Assembly: GCA_019636195.1 (NCBI GenBank)
Contig: JAHBYA010000012.1
Coordinates: 62,001-126,000 of the forward strand
Origin: Planctomycetota bacterium
GTDB taxonomy: Bacteria; Planctomycetota; UBA8742; UBA2392
Reading direction: 5' to 3'
DNA: 64,000 nt
Of the stretch, positions 28,511 to 35,904 are shown in pieces. A model generated the notes under the pieces. It saw nothing but the letters and a program-made list of their open reading frames with translations. It had not been told where the DNA came from and did not search any database. A program made the translations under genes and the position numbers. Position 1 is the stretch's first letter. Each line of letters begins with the position of its first letter.

Positions 28511-29134
28511 ATGGCACAGACCGGTTCGGCTTCTGACAACGGGCAGCCTCGCATCATTGTTGAGGTGCAGACCAGCTCGTTGGCGGGCAAGCGCTTTGCC
28601 TATGCGGTGCGTGACCTGCGCCGCGGCTTGATGGTCGGCCGCGCGCCCGACTGCAACCTGCGCTTTGACCCCAACCGCGACCTGAAAGTTTCCGGCCACC
28701 ACGCCCTGATCGTGGAAACCCGCGACGGCGTGTTCGTGCGCGACCAGGGCAGCGCCAACGGCCTTTGGGCCGACGGCATCCGCGCCACCACCGCCGGTGT
28801 GCGCGTGTACGACGGCAGTGAGGTCAGCCTTGGCCAGGAGGGCGCGCTGCTGCGCCTGATTATCCCCGGCGAGGAAAGGCCGCCGGCTTCACAGTTGCCT
28901 GCGCCTTCCACGGCAGCCCAACCCAAGCCCGCCGCTCGCTCGGACTCACTTACCGCGATCGTCGGCAATGCAGGCGACAAGACACGGCAACTGATCAGCG
29001 AAGTCGCCAGCCGCCTGGAAGCGCGCGGCGAACGCCGGCGCGCGACGCTGGTGACGATGGTGATTGCACTGCTGATGCTGGTTGGCGCGATCGGAGCCAT
29101 CGCCGCCTGGTACTTTCAGCAGCAGACGACCTAG
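28511..29134 (+). CDS. FHA-domain protein with C-terminal membrane anchor
   Basis: A 207-residue protein. An FHA fold, which binds phosphothreonine peptides, covers about residues 15-115: LMVGRAPDCNLRF (the Gly-Arg), DLKVSGHHALIV (Ser-x-x-His region) and GSANGLWADG (Asn-Gly loop), so the binding residues look intact. A Pro/Ala-rich linker follows, and the C-terminus is one TM helix (LVTMVIALLMLVGAIGAIAA), giving a tail-anchored cytoplasmic reader. The three Ser/Thr kinases in this window are plausible partners, though no direct link is shown. The gene has no Shine-Dalgarno and probably a leaderless mRNA. Its stop codon overlaps the opposing DUF4240 stop within one CTAG. Confidence 0.85.
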   Translation: MAQTGSASDNGQPRIIVEVQTSSLAGKRFAYAVRDLRRGLMVGRAPDCNLRFDPNRDLKVSGHHALIVETRDGVFVRDQGSANGLWADGIRATTAGVRVYDGSEVSLGQEGALLRLIIPGEERPPASQLPAPSTAAQPKPAARSDSLTAIVGNAGDKTRQLISEVASRLEARGERRRATLVTMVIALLMLVGAIGAIAAWYFQQQTT

Positions 29135-29658
29135 CCTTCGAAGTGCTTCCAGAGCCTTGGAAACAACCTGGGCAATTCTTCATCCGTCCACTCTTTGCCG
29201 CGCGGGTCGTCGGGGCGCTGGGGCAGTGGCACGTCCAGGTCTTCGGCGGTGCGCGCAATGTAGGCGTCAGCGGCGGCGTACATCAGGTCTTCGCACGTGA
29301 AGTCGACGTTGGCGGGATCAGGCTCAGACTGGCAAACCGCCAGCAGCGACTCGGGGTCCTTCAACGCACGCTCAAAAGTCTCGCGGCCCTGGCCGATCAG
29401 CCAAGCGCGAAAGTAGTCAAAGGCGTCATCGCTGCACCCGCCGTGAATGATGTAGGCGGCGCCCCACAGGTCCCAGCGGTAGCTTTCATTCATGTACTCG
29501 TGAAAGCGGCGCTCGAATGCCTCGATTTCAGCAGCACTGCGGTCTTTCAACAGCTCGGTCAAGTGCTGCGCCTGGCTGGCGCAGCGCTCGGCGGCGTCGT
29601 CGCCGTCGGCCAGGCCGCGGGCCTCTTCTATCATGGCCCAGAAACGTGAAGCATCCAT
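29131..29658 (-). CDS. DUF4240 domain protein
   Basis: A 175-residue protein. The start at 29658 is preceded by GGAG with 9-nt spacing; a longer frame to 29679 is less likely. The sequence matches the DUF4240 pattern as I know it: MDASRFWAMIEEAR at the front, then FHEYMNESYRWDLWGAAYIIHGG and DDAFDYFRAWLIGQG in the middle. No catalytic residue is known to me for this family, and neighbours give no clue. No signal peptide or TM helix, so it is probably cytoplasmic. It ends on the same CTAG tetramer as the convergent FHA gene, leaving no room for a terminator between them. Confidence 0.8.
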   Translation of the reverse strand: MDASRFWAMIEEARGLADGDDAAERCASQAQHLTELLKDRSAAEIEAFERRFHEYMNESYRWDLWGAAYIIHGGCSDDAFDYFRAWLIGQGRETFERALKDPESLLAVCQSEPDPANVDFTCEDLMYAAADAYIARTAEDLDVPLPQRPDDPRGKEWTDEELPRLFPRLWKHFEG

Positions 29659-29779
29659 GTGGGGTCTCTCCGCTGACATGCTAAATCAGGAGCGCCGAAA
29701 AACGCAACCGCCGCCCGTTGAAGGGGCGGGGTCTGGATGGCTGGGCGCACAGAACTACACTCGCGCCCCGCAGCAGAAC

Positions 29780-29854
29780 GGATCGGTAGCTCAATGGTAG
29801 AGTAGCGGCCTTTTAAGCCGTGGGTTCCGGGTTCGAGTCCCGGCCGATCCACCA
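29780..29854 (+). tRNA. tRNA-Lys (anticodon TTT)
   Basis: A full cloverleaf can be drawn. The acceptor stem is GGATCGG/CCGATCC, the anticodon stem GCGGC/GCCGT with loop CTTTTAA (anticodon TTT), and the T stem CCGGG/CCCGG with TTCGAGT. The discriminator base is A and CCA is encoded (29852-29854). A TACACT about 19 nt upstream could be a -10 box. The gene is followed immediately by the 155-bp tandem repeats that reuse its 3' end. Confidence 0.95.
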
Positions 29855-29957
29855 CCCACTTCTTGGCGGCCGCAACGAGACTCTAACTCGCGCGGCCGCT
29901 TCGCTTACGGCTGGCGTCGCCCGCCTGCGGGCGGGCTTGGGCCAGCCTGCTGCGCGG

Positions 29958-29984
29958 TCAAAACAGTCCACCGGACTGTTTTGA
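29958..29984 (+). terminator. Terminator-like hairpin in repeat unit 1
   Basis: A 12-bp perfect stem (TCAAAACAGTCC with GGACTGTTTTGA) encloses a 3-nt loop. The descending arm holds TTTT but is not followed by more T. It is 104 nt after the tRNA CCA and could stop or process the tRNA transcript. Confidence 0.45.
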
Positions 29985-30112
29985 GGTTCGAGTCCCGGCC
30001 GATCCACCACCCACTTCTTGGCGGCCGCAACGAGACTCTAACTCGCGCGGCCTCTTCGCTTACGGCTGGCGTCGCCCGCCTGCGGGCGGGCTTGGGCCAG
30101 CCTGCTGCGCGG

Positions 30113-30139
30113 TCAAAACAGTCCACCGGACTGTTTTGA
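30113..30139 (+). terminator. Terminator-like hairpin in repeat unit 2
   Basis: This is an exact copy of the hairpin at 29958-29984, displaced by one 155-bp period. It again directly precedes a tRNA-Lys 3' fragment. Confidence 0.45.
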
Positions 30140-30254
30140 GGTTCGAGTCCCGGCCGATCCACCACCCACTTCCTGGCGGCCGCAACGAGACTCTGACTCG
30201 CGCGGCCGCTTCGCTTGGGCGCAGTTTAACCGGTTGAATCACATGAAAAGGATT

Positions 30255-30276
30255 GGGGGCGGCGCGGGCCGCCCCC
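30255..30276 (-). terminator. Intrinsic terminator of tRNA-Met
   Basis: A 9-bp GC stem (30255-30263 with 30268-30276, arm GGGGGCGGC) has a 4-nt loop, 5 nt beyond the CCA end of tRNA-Met on the minus strand. It is followed in that direction by AATCCTTTT. Confidence 0.65.
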
Positions 30277-30281
30277 GTTTC

Positions 30282-30358
30282 TGGTAGCTGGGGAGGGAGT
30301 CGAACCCTCGACCTCAGGGTTATGAATCCTGTGCTCTCACCAACTGAGCTACCCAGCC
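30282..30358 (-). tRNA. tRNA-Met (anticodon CAT), probably elongator
   Basis: The minus strand folds as a cloverleaf: acceptor GGCTGGG with CCCAGCT (first pair G-U), D arm GCTC...GAGC, anticodon loop TTCATAA, T stem GAGGG/CCCTC with TTCGACT, discriminator A, and encoded CCA. The anticodon stem CAGGA/CCCTG has an A-C mismatch next to the loop. It lacks the initiator-type end and the GGG/CCC anticodon stem, so it is an elongator Met or, less likely, an Ile(CAU) tRNA that needs lysidine. The GGCTxxGTAGCTCAGTTGG start favours Met. Confidence 0.88.
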
Positions 30359-30414
30359 AGTTTCCTCAGGTCGCGCGCCAACGTAGCACCGGCGCACCTG
30401 CCAGCAAGCCCCCG

Positions 30415-31821
30415 CTATTCGCCCGCGTTGGCTGGGGCCTCGGCTTCCGTACCAACGTTTGCGGGTTGCCGTTCACTCACGCCCAGCGCGGCGGCACTGC
30501 CAAGGCCGATCGCCGCCAGCAGGCTGCCCCAGCGTATGATCCGCGCCAGCACGCTGCCGACCGGCGCAAGCATCTTGAACACCAGGCCCAGGAATTCGCG
30601 ACGGCCCAGGCTCTCGTACTTGGACTGCAGGTAGTCCAACTGCTGCAACGCCAGCTGCATCTTGAGCTGCACCTGGATGCGCTGGATGTCGTCGTCGATG
30701 CCGGGGATGTCTTTCATGGTCGCGAGTTTTTCGCGACAGGAGCGGTAGCTCTTCTCAAGTTCTTCCAGCGCGGCATTCACGTTGCCGCGCAACTCGGCGC
30801 GAACGGCGCCCCACGTAATGCCGAAGCTGGTGGACAGCAGCGTCACCAGCAGGATCAGCCCGGCGATGTCGCTGTCGGCGCTTTTGGTGTACAGCATGTA
30901 GCCCAGGTGGATCAGCCCGTAAAAGAAGACCAGGCTGCCGGCCTGCGCGATCACATTGAACATGGGCCGGTACTGGCGCTCGGTCAGCACCAGATCGACC
31001 GAGTCCACAAAGTCATGCTTGCGCAGGATCGCGCGCACGACAAACGCCCCCGACAGCATCAGGTAGCAGTAAAACCCGAACATCAGCCACTCAAACGTCC
31101 AGATCGTCAGCAGCAGCCACGCCTCGGCTGTGCGTGTTGACGTGTCAATAATCTGCAGGTAGCGCGAGTCGGCGCCGTAAATCGTCTCATAGAACTTCTC
31201 GCCGGTTGCAAAAAACAGGAAGTCCCATGCGATGAACGGCAGCGCAATTGCAATCGCAAAAAGGTTCACGCGCCGACCGTAAAACCAGCGCTTGAAAGTT
31301 TCAAGTTCACCCTGTTGCACGTCCAGGTGCGTGAACGCGCGGTCGAAGTTGCGGCTGTAGATGCCCTTGAACAGCCGCAGGCAAATGAAGTGCACGAACA
31401 GCAGCAGCGGCTGCAATTGCCACTGCTTGTCCTTCACGAAGTACCACAGGTCCTCGGACAGCTCGCCTGTGCCGGCCTCCATCAGGCGCAGCACCAGCGC
31501 GATCAGCCACACCCCGGTGCAGATGACATACGCCGCCAGAAAGTACTTCCGCGCGCCGTCGGGCAGCAAACGGTCCAGCCACCAGCTGTTCTTGACCTGC
31601 TTGAAGTTTGCGGCGTCAAAGATGTCGCCATCCGGATCGGGGCGTCGCTCTTTGCCGCGAAACGCCGTCTCCACCAGCTTCATGCCCAGTGCGGGCAGCA
31701 CGGGGCCCGTGTCTTTTGACCTGGCTGCCGGCTGGGGTTGTGCGGGCGCGGGCGCGCTGCTGCCTTTGGCTTCTTCAAGCCATTGGGTTTCGCGCGTTTC
31801 CGTGTGGTCGCCCTCGCTCAT
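30415..31821 (-). CDS. Multi-pass membrane protein of unknown function
   Basis: A 468-residue protein. After about 85 hydrophilic residues come at least six TM helices, for example KYFLAAYVICTGVWLIALVL, VNLFAIAIALPFIAWDFLFF and LILLVTLLSTSFGITWGAV. A long charged helical segment (AALEELEKSYRSCREKLATMK...) follows and probably forms a coiled coil, and a last hydrophobic stretch lies near the C-terminus. I recognise no family. Its ATG overlaps the stop of the upstream Tricorn-like protease in an ATGA, so the two are almost certainly co-translated. That suggests a membrane partner or a dependent function for the protease, which is inference only. Confidence 0.8.
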   Translation of the reverse strand: MSEGDHTETRETQWLEEAKGSSAPAPAQPQPAARSKDTGPVLPALGMKLVETAFRGKERRPDPDGDIFDAANFKQVKNSWWLDRLLPDGARKYFLAAYVICTGVWLIALVLRLMEAGTGELSEDLWYFVKDKQWQLQPLLLFVHFICLRLFKGIYSRNFDRAFTHLDVQQGELETFKRWFYGRRVNLFAIAIALPFIAWDFLFFATGEKFYETIYGADSRYLQIIDTSTRTAEAWLLLTIWTFEWLMFGFYCYLMLSGAFVVRAILRKHDFVDSVDLVLTERQYRPMFNVIAQAGSLVFFYGLIHLGYMLYTKSADSDIAGLILLVTLLSTSFGITWGAVRAELRGNVNAALEELEKSYRSCREKLATMKDIPGIDDDIQRIQVQLKMQLALQQLDYLQSKYESLGRREFLGLVFKMLAPVGSVLARIIRWGSLLAAIGLGSAAALGVSERQPANVGTEAEAPANAGE

Positions 31822-34694
31822 TTGGCATCGGCCTTCGGCAGCTCGGCCTGGATCACGCGGATCGCCTCTTCAAGTTGCGGGTCAAGGCGCAGCAGGCGGT
31901 CGCGCGCGGTCATCGGTACACGCACGTCGGGCATGACCCCGTCGTTCTCGAGGTTGCGTTTGTCGTCCATGCTGAAGTAGCCCTCCGTCGGCACGCCGAA
32001 CGTGGTGCCATCGCTCAGCTTGTCCCAGAACGTCCCGATCACGTTGCCGGGCGTGCGTTCGCCGACCACCTTGCCGCGGCCGGTGGTCTTGATCGCCCAC
32101 GGAAAGCACTCGCCGCCGCTGTTGCTGCGTTCATCGCACAGCACCGTGACGGGCTTGTCCCAGAAAAGCCGCGGCTGCTTCCAGCGCTGGCGGGTGCGCG
32201 GCCTGATGTGCAGGTAGGGTTTGGCCATCAGCAGCTCCATGATCTCCATGTAGCTCAGGCCGCCGGAGTTGCCGCGCGCGTCAATGATCAGGCCCTGCGC
32301 GGCATCCGCCTGCGGCGAAGCCAGCAGGTTGCGGAAGTTATTGAGGTTGGCCGGGTTCATGGCGCTGAGGTGAATGTAGAGCACCTTGCCCTGGGTGGCG
32401 TGCGTGACGCGCTTGCGCGACTCGCCCACCTTCTGGTTGTAGCGGCGATCCCGGGCTTGCGCCCAGGTTTGCGCGCGCACCGCCACTTCGCGCGCCTTGT
32501 TCAGGGTTCCGTCCTCACTGACGTAAAGGCGCAGATCATAGCCTGCCTGCCACACATCAAAGTGCGCCCAAAGATTGCCCTCGCGCGGGAACAGCCTGCC
32601 CGCAACGCCGATGATCGTGTCGCCCTTGCGCACCCAGGCCTGGTCCAGCGGGCCGCCGCTTTCAATCTCGTCCACGCGCAGTCCCGGCCGGCCATCGACG
32701 GTCACGGGCGTGAAGCTTGCGCCAAGGTCAGCGGTCGCAACCTGGCCCTTGCCGCTGGTGCGGCCATAGACGCCAAGGTGGCTGGCGGACAACTCGCCGA
32801 TCATCATCCAGATATAGTAGTAGCACTCTTCGATGGTGCGGGTGCGCGCGACCAGCGGCAGGTACTTGTCGCGCACAGCGGGCCAGTCGGCGCCATGGAA
32901 CTTGTCGTCGTAAAAGCGGGTGTTGATTGCCTGCCATGCCTCGTTGAACAGGGCCAGCCGTTCGGCGGCTAGGTCCACGCGGTCAATCGCGATCACGGGC
33001 ACGTCGCGCGCCGCCAGTATGCTGCGCGGCGCCGGCAGCATGCGGACTTTGCCTGCCTGCCCGAAGACGACAAAACGGCCGTCCGGTGTTTCGCTGACCG
33101 AGTTGGCGAGGCGCGCCAGCGGCATTTCCTCGGCGCCGCTCAGGGTTGTCACATGCAGGCTGGCGGCCGGCTCGCCGCTGGGCCAGCGTTCAAAGTACAG
33201 CATGCTGCCGTCGGTGCTGAACACGGGGCACTGCTCGGTATCAGGCGTGCCCAGCACAAAGCGCTGGTTGCTGCCGTCGGCGTTCATGATCCAGATGTCG
33301 GCGTTGCCGCGGCGCGCGCTGTCAAAGGCGATCAGGCGGCCGTCGGGCGAAAAGCTGGGGTCGTCATCGGCGGCCGCGTCGGTCGTGAGCTGCACGGCCG
33401 GACTGCCGTCGATGGCTTTCAGCCAGATGTCGCGGTTGCCGCTGCGCTCGCTGCAGAACACGAGTTTGCGGCCGTCCGGCGACCAGTTGTGGAAGAAGTC
33501 GTTGGCGGGGCTGGTCGTAAGCTGTCGCGGCTCGCCGCCTTTAACCTCGATCAGCCATATGTCGCTGTTGCCGGCACGGGTGGACGCGAATGCGATCAGC
33601 CTGCCGTCGGGGCTTACGCGCGGGTGCGTGTCGCCCTTGCCCGGCTCGGTCAGGCGGCGCGCGTCGCCGCCTTCCGGGCTGCTGACCCAGATCGCCCCTC
33701 GCAACTCAAAGGCCAGCACGCCGCCGGCCAGGTGCGGATTGGCCATGCCCTCGGTGAACGTGCGGTCTTCGACCTGCGGGCCGCGCGTGTCCTGCCGCGG
33801 GTCAAGCCGGATCAACTCGCCGGGGCCGGCGGCGGCCAGCAACTCCTCGGCGCGAACGCGGTACAGGTAGTGCATGCGCTGATACACGATCCATTGGCCG
33901 TTGGCGGACACGCCCACTTCTTCGGCGCCCACGTCATTGAATTGCGTCAACTGCCGCGCGGGCTGCTGCGTGTCGGCGTGCATCGCCATGAACTGGAAGC
34001 TGCGCCTGATTTCGCGCGTGAACAGCACGTTGCCGCCGGCCAGCAGCTTGCCGTTGCGGTCGTTGCCTTCAAACTCAGTCAAGCGCGCGGGAACATTGTC
34101 GCCGCCGCGCAGCAGGTGCAGGTCTTCGTTGCTGGAGCCGGTGTAGCCGCGCCGGTAGCGCCGCACGCTGCCCCACGCGTACACGATTCCATCCGCTGAC
34201 ACATGGACGTCGCCGGGGATGAAGTCGTCGTCCGACACCAGTTCTTCGGTGCCGCCGGATACGCGAATGCGCCACAGTGCGTGTCGCTCGGTACGTGTGC
34301 TGGAAAAGTAAATCCACTCGCCGTCGGGCGAGTATCCTGCGACATAGTCGCCGCTGCTGTGCCACGTAAGGCGCCGGGCCGGGCCGCCGTCGCTGGGGAT
34401 CACGTACACGTCATAGTTTCCGGCGCGGTCGCTTGAAAACGCGATGTGGCGGCCGTCCGGCGAAAGCGCAGGATAGCTGTCGTAGGCCTCGTGCAGGGTC
34501 AGTTGCGTGCAGCGGCCGTCCGCATCGCGACGCCAGATGTCGCCCCACAAGGAAAAGAATACCGTCGCGCCGTCATCGCTGATGGCAGGGTGGCGCGCGC
34601 CGGGCTCGCCCTTGGCGGGGTCAAACAGGGTCGGCTTGGGAGCGTCCTGCGCCGCAAGCGCCGACGCGAGCATCAACAGGCAGATCAATCGCAT
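31818..34694 (-). CDS. Tricorn-type S41 protease with PD40 propellers, secreted
   Basis: A 958-residue protein. The ATG at 34694 has GGAG 7 nt upstream and opens a signal peptide (MRLICLLMLASALAAQD); longer frames add an unlikely N-tail. Residues about 25-600 are WD40-like PD40 blades with the repeated phrase SPDGRLIAFxSxRxGNxDIW. A PDZ-like segment (GLRVDEIESGGPLDQAWVRKGDTIIGV) follows, then the S41 core: LIIDARGNSGG and CDERSNSGGECF, whose Ser is the probable nucleophile. Tricorn cleaves oligopeptides downstream of larger proteases; here the signal peptide places it outside the cytoplasm. It overlaps the membrane-protein gene by 4 nt. Confidence 0.9.
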   Translation of the reverse strand: MRLICLLMLASALAAQDAPKPTLFDPAKGEPGARHPAISDDGATVFFSLWGDIWRRDADGRCTQLTLHEAYDSYPALSPDGRHIAFSSDRAGNYDVYVIPSDGGPARRLTWHSSGDYVAGYSPDGEWIYFSSTRTERHALWRIRVSGGTEELVSDDDFIPGDVHVSADGIVYAWGSVRRYRRGYTGSSNEDLHLLRGGDNVPARLTEFEGNDRNGKLLAGGNVLFTREIRRSFQFMAMHADTQQPARQLTQFNDVGAEEVGVSANGQWIVYQRMHYLYRVRAEELLAAAGPGELIRLDPRQDTRGPQVEDRTFTEGMANPHLAGGVLAFELRGAIWVSSPEGGDARRLTEPGKGDTHPRVSPDGRLIAFASTRAGNSDIWLIEVKGGEPRQLTTSPANDFFHNWSPDGRKLVFCSERSGNRDIWLKAIDGSPAVQLTTDAAADDDPSFSPDGRLIAFDSARRGNADIWIMNADGSNQRFVLGTPDTEQCPVFSTDGSMLYFERWPSGEPAASLHVTTLSGAEEMPLARLANSVSETPDGRFVVFGQAGKVRMLPAPRSILAARDVPVIAIDRVDLAAERLALFNEAWQAINTRFYDDKFHGADWPAVRDKYLPLVARTRTIEECYYYIWMMIGELSASHLGVYGRTSGKGQVATADLGASFTPVTVDGRPGLRVDEIESGGPLDQAWVRKGDTIIGVAGRLFPREGNLWAHFDVWQAGYDLRLYVSEDGTLNKAREVAVRAQTWAQARDRRYNQKVGESRKRVTHATQGKVLYIHLSAMNPANLNNFRNLLASPQADAAQGLIIDARGNSGGLSYMEIMELLMAKPYLHIRPRTRQRWKQPRLFWDKPVTVLCDERSNSGGECFPWAIKTTGRGKVVGERTPGNVIGTFWDKLSDGTTFGVPTEGYFSMDDKRNLENDGVMPDVRVPMTARDRLLRLDPQLEEAIRVIQAELPKADAK

Positions 34695-34761
34695 GGCGGG
34701 TCTCCGTGAGGCCCCCAATATGCCAAGGTTCGGCGGCCATGGCGCGGGTAACTTGGCGCGA

Positions 34762-34767
34762 TAGACT
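34762..34767 (+). promoter_or_regulatory. Putative -10 box (TAGACT) of leaderless membrane gene
   Basis: TAGACT is followed by exactly 6 nt and then the ATG at 34774. There is no Shine-Dalgarno and no clear -35. Confidence 0.4.
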
Positions 34768-34773
34768 GTCGGC

Positions 34774-35307
34774 ATGGACTTCAAGAAAAGCGCTGTAGCA
34801 GGCCTGTCCGCCATGCTTGCGGCGGTTGCCCTGTTCTGGCTGATGGACATGAACTTCTGCGGCTGGCTGGGCGCCTGGCTTACGCCGGGGGCAGCCTGGA
34901 TTGTCGGCATCCTGATGGCCGCCGGGCTGGGCATCGGTTTTGCCGCACTCTGGACGCAGTGGGCAGCCCGGCAGAAGGCCGCCAAGAAGGTGCCGGACGT
35001 GATTGCCGCGACGGTTTACGGGCTGGTGGTGGGCGCGGTCTTCATCTTTTTGGTGCCGCTGCTGCTTTCCGCGCTGGCAGGCAACCCGGGCATGCTGCAC
35101 GGCGGAACCTTTGAAGGCGTCGGCCGCGCATTCGGCGGCCACGTCGTGCCTGAGCTGCCGGACCTTGGTTTCAAGCCTCCGCTGGCCTCATGGACCGACA
35201 ACGACTGGATACATCGCGACGACTTTGTGGCCCGCTTGCTGCCATTTTCGCTGGCTTTCGCGCTGTATGGGCTGGTGCTTGGCCTGACCGCGCGCATGAG
35301 CAAGTAG
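34774..35307 (+). CDS. Small membrane protein, paralogue A
   Basis: A 177-residue protein with four predicted TM helices: AGLSAMLAAVALFWLMDMNF, AAWIVGILMAAGLGIGFAAL, ATVYGLVVGAVFIFLVPLLL and LLPFSLAFALYGLVLGLTA. A short outside or inside loop has a conserved-looking pattern, G...P...F/L..NxxW....F..R.LPF, shared with the next gene. The pair share the W-L-G-A-W-L-T/S-P segment, so they are paralogues. I do not recognise the family. No Shine-Dalgarno; the -10-like box 6 nt upstream suggests a leaderless mRNA. Confidence 0.75.
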   Translation: MDFKKSAVAGLSAMLAAVALFWLMDMNFCGWLGAWLTPGAAWIVGILMAAGLGIGFAALWTQWAARQKAAKKVPDVIAATVYGLVVGAVFIFLVPLLLSALAGNPGMLHGGTFEGVGRAFGGHVVPELPDLGFKPPLASWTDNDWIHRDDFVARLLPFSLAFALYGLVLGLTARMSK

Positions 35308-35328
35308 GCGTTCCGCCCGGCAATGAGG

Positions 35329-35334
35329 TATAAT
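35329..35334 (+). promoter_or_regulatory. Consensus -10 box (TATAAT) of leaderless membrane gene
   Basis: A perfect TATAAT is followed by 6 nt and then the ATG at 35341, which puts +1 on the start codon. No clear -35 is seen at 16-18 bp. The sequence also contains a GAGGT at 35325-35329 that could serve as a distant Shine-Dalgarno if transcription began further upstream. Confidence 0.5.
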
Positions 35335-35340
35335 CATTTC

Positions 35341-35904
35341 ATGCCATTGCCGCGCATTCTGCTGTTTGCAGTGATTGCCTTGGCTGTGATGCTTGGCCTG
35401 CTGTGGGCGATGGGCGTAAACTACGCGGCCTGGATCGGCGCCTGGCTTTCACCCCGCAACCAGTACGCCGCCGGCTTTGGCGTTATCGTCGCCGCGGGCG
35501 TGTTTTTCGCCTACATGTATGCGCGCCACATTGGCGAGAAGTTCCCCGGCCCCGGGTATGCGCGCGGCTTGGCCTTCGGGGCGATCTTTGCCGTGCTTTC
35601 GATCTGGGTCGTGCCATGTACGCTGGCAACCATCGCAGAGTGGGTGGGCAACACGCAGGTGGTGTTCCAGGGTCGCGGCATCACCAACAACGAGTTGCGC
35701 GCCGACCAGGCCGAGCACATGACACGCGTGGAGCCCTGCCCAGCCATCGGCGGCATTGAGCCGCCGCTGATGTTCCTGACAGAAAACCATGAGTGGGCCC
35801 CCGCCGACGGCTGGAAGGGGCGGGTGCTGCCTTTCGGCGTGGCGTTTCTATTGTGGGGGTTCGTGCTGGGCGTGTCCCTGAGCGAAGAACGAACTCGATC
35901 ATGA
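35341..35904 (+). CDS. Small membrane protein, paralogue B
   Basis: A 187-residue protein with four TM helices: ILLFAVIALAVMLGLLWAMG, YAAGFGVIVAAGVFFAYMY, GLAFGAIFAVLSIWVVPCTL and VLPFGVAFLLWGFVLGVSL. Its order of helices and the W-I-G-A-W-L-S-P segment match the preceding gene, so the two arose by tandem duplication. An in-frame ATG at 35323 would add six residues but lies upstream of the TATAAT box, so 35341 is preferred. The stop overlaps the asparaginase start in an ATGA, implying coupled translation with that enzyme. Function unknown. Confidence 0.75.
   Translation: MPLPRILLFAVIALAVMLGLLWAMGVNYAAWIGAWLSPRNQYAAGFGVIVAAGVFFAYMYARHIGEKFPGPGYARGLAFGAIFAVLSIWVVPCTLATIAEWVGNTQVVFQGRGITNNELRADQAEHMTRVEPCPAIGGIEPPLMFLTENHEWAPADGWKGRVLPFGVAFLLWGFVLGVSLSEERTRS

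Larger units (their letters stand above)
29831..30216 (+). repeat. 155-bp tandem repeat carrying the 3' end of tRNA-Lys (about 2.5 units)
   Basis: Units begin at 29831, 29986 and 30141 (period exactly 155; the third stops matching at 30216). Each starts with the 24-nt tRNA-Lys 3' portion (T loop, T-stem strand, acceptor strand, ACCA). After it come a GCGGCCGC-bracketed stem (29866-29873/29892-29899), a long hairpin GGCTGGC...GCCAGCC enclosing GCCCGCC/GGCGGGC (29909-29947), and a 12-bp hairpin with a 3-nt loop (29958-29984) just before the next tRNA fragment. The units differ only at a few bases. The design resembles the tRNA-Tyr-derived repeats of the E. coli tyrT operon. I find no real protein gene in it. 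Confidence 0.92.

Noticed and set aside
29831..30216. CRISPR array
   Set aside because: The unit is 155 bp with no spacer variation, and no cas genes are near.
29831..30216. Integration site (attL/attR) of a mobile element at tRNA-Lys
   Set aside because: The tRNA 3' copies are 155 bp apart with identical material between them. There is no integrase or cargo.
29631..30242. Minus-strand peptides beginning MVDRPGLEP over the tRNA-Lys repeats
   Set aside because: They are translations of the complement of the tRNA 3' end, a well-known annotation artefact. Their repetition reflects the 155-bp repeat and not a protein family.
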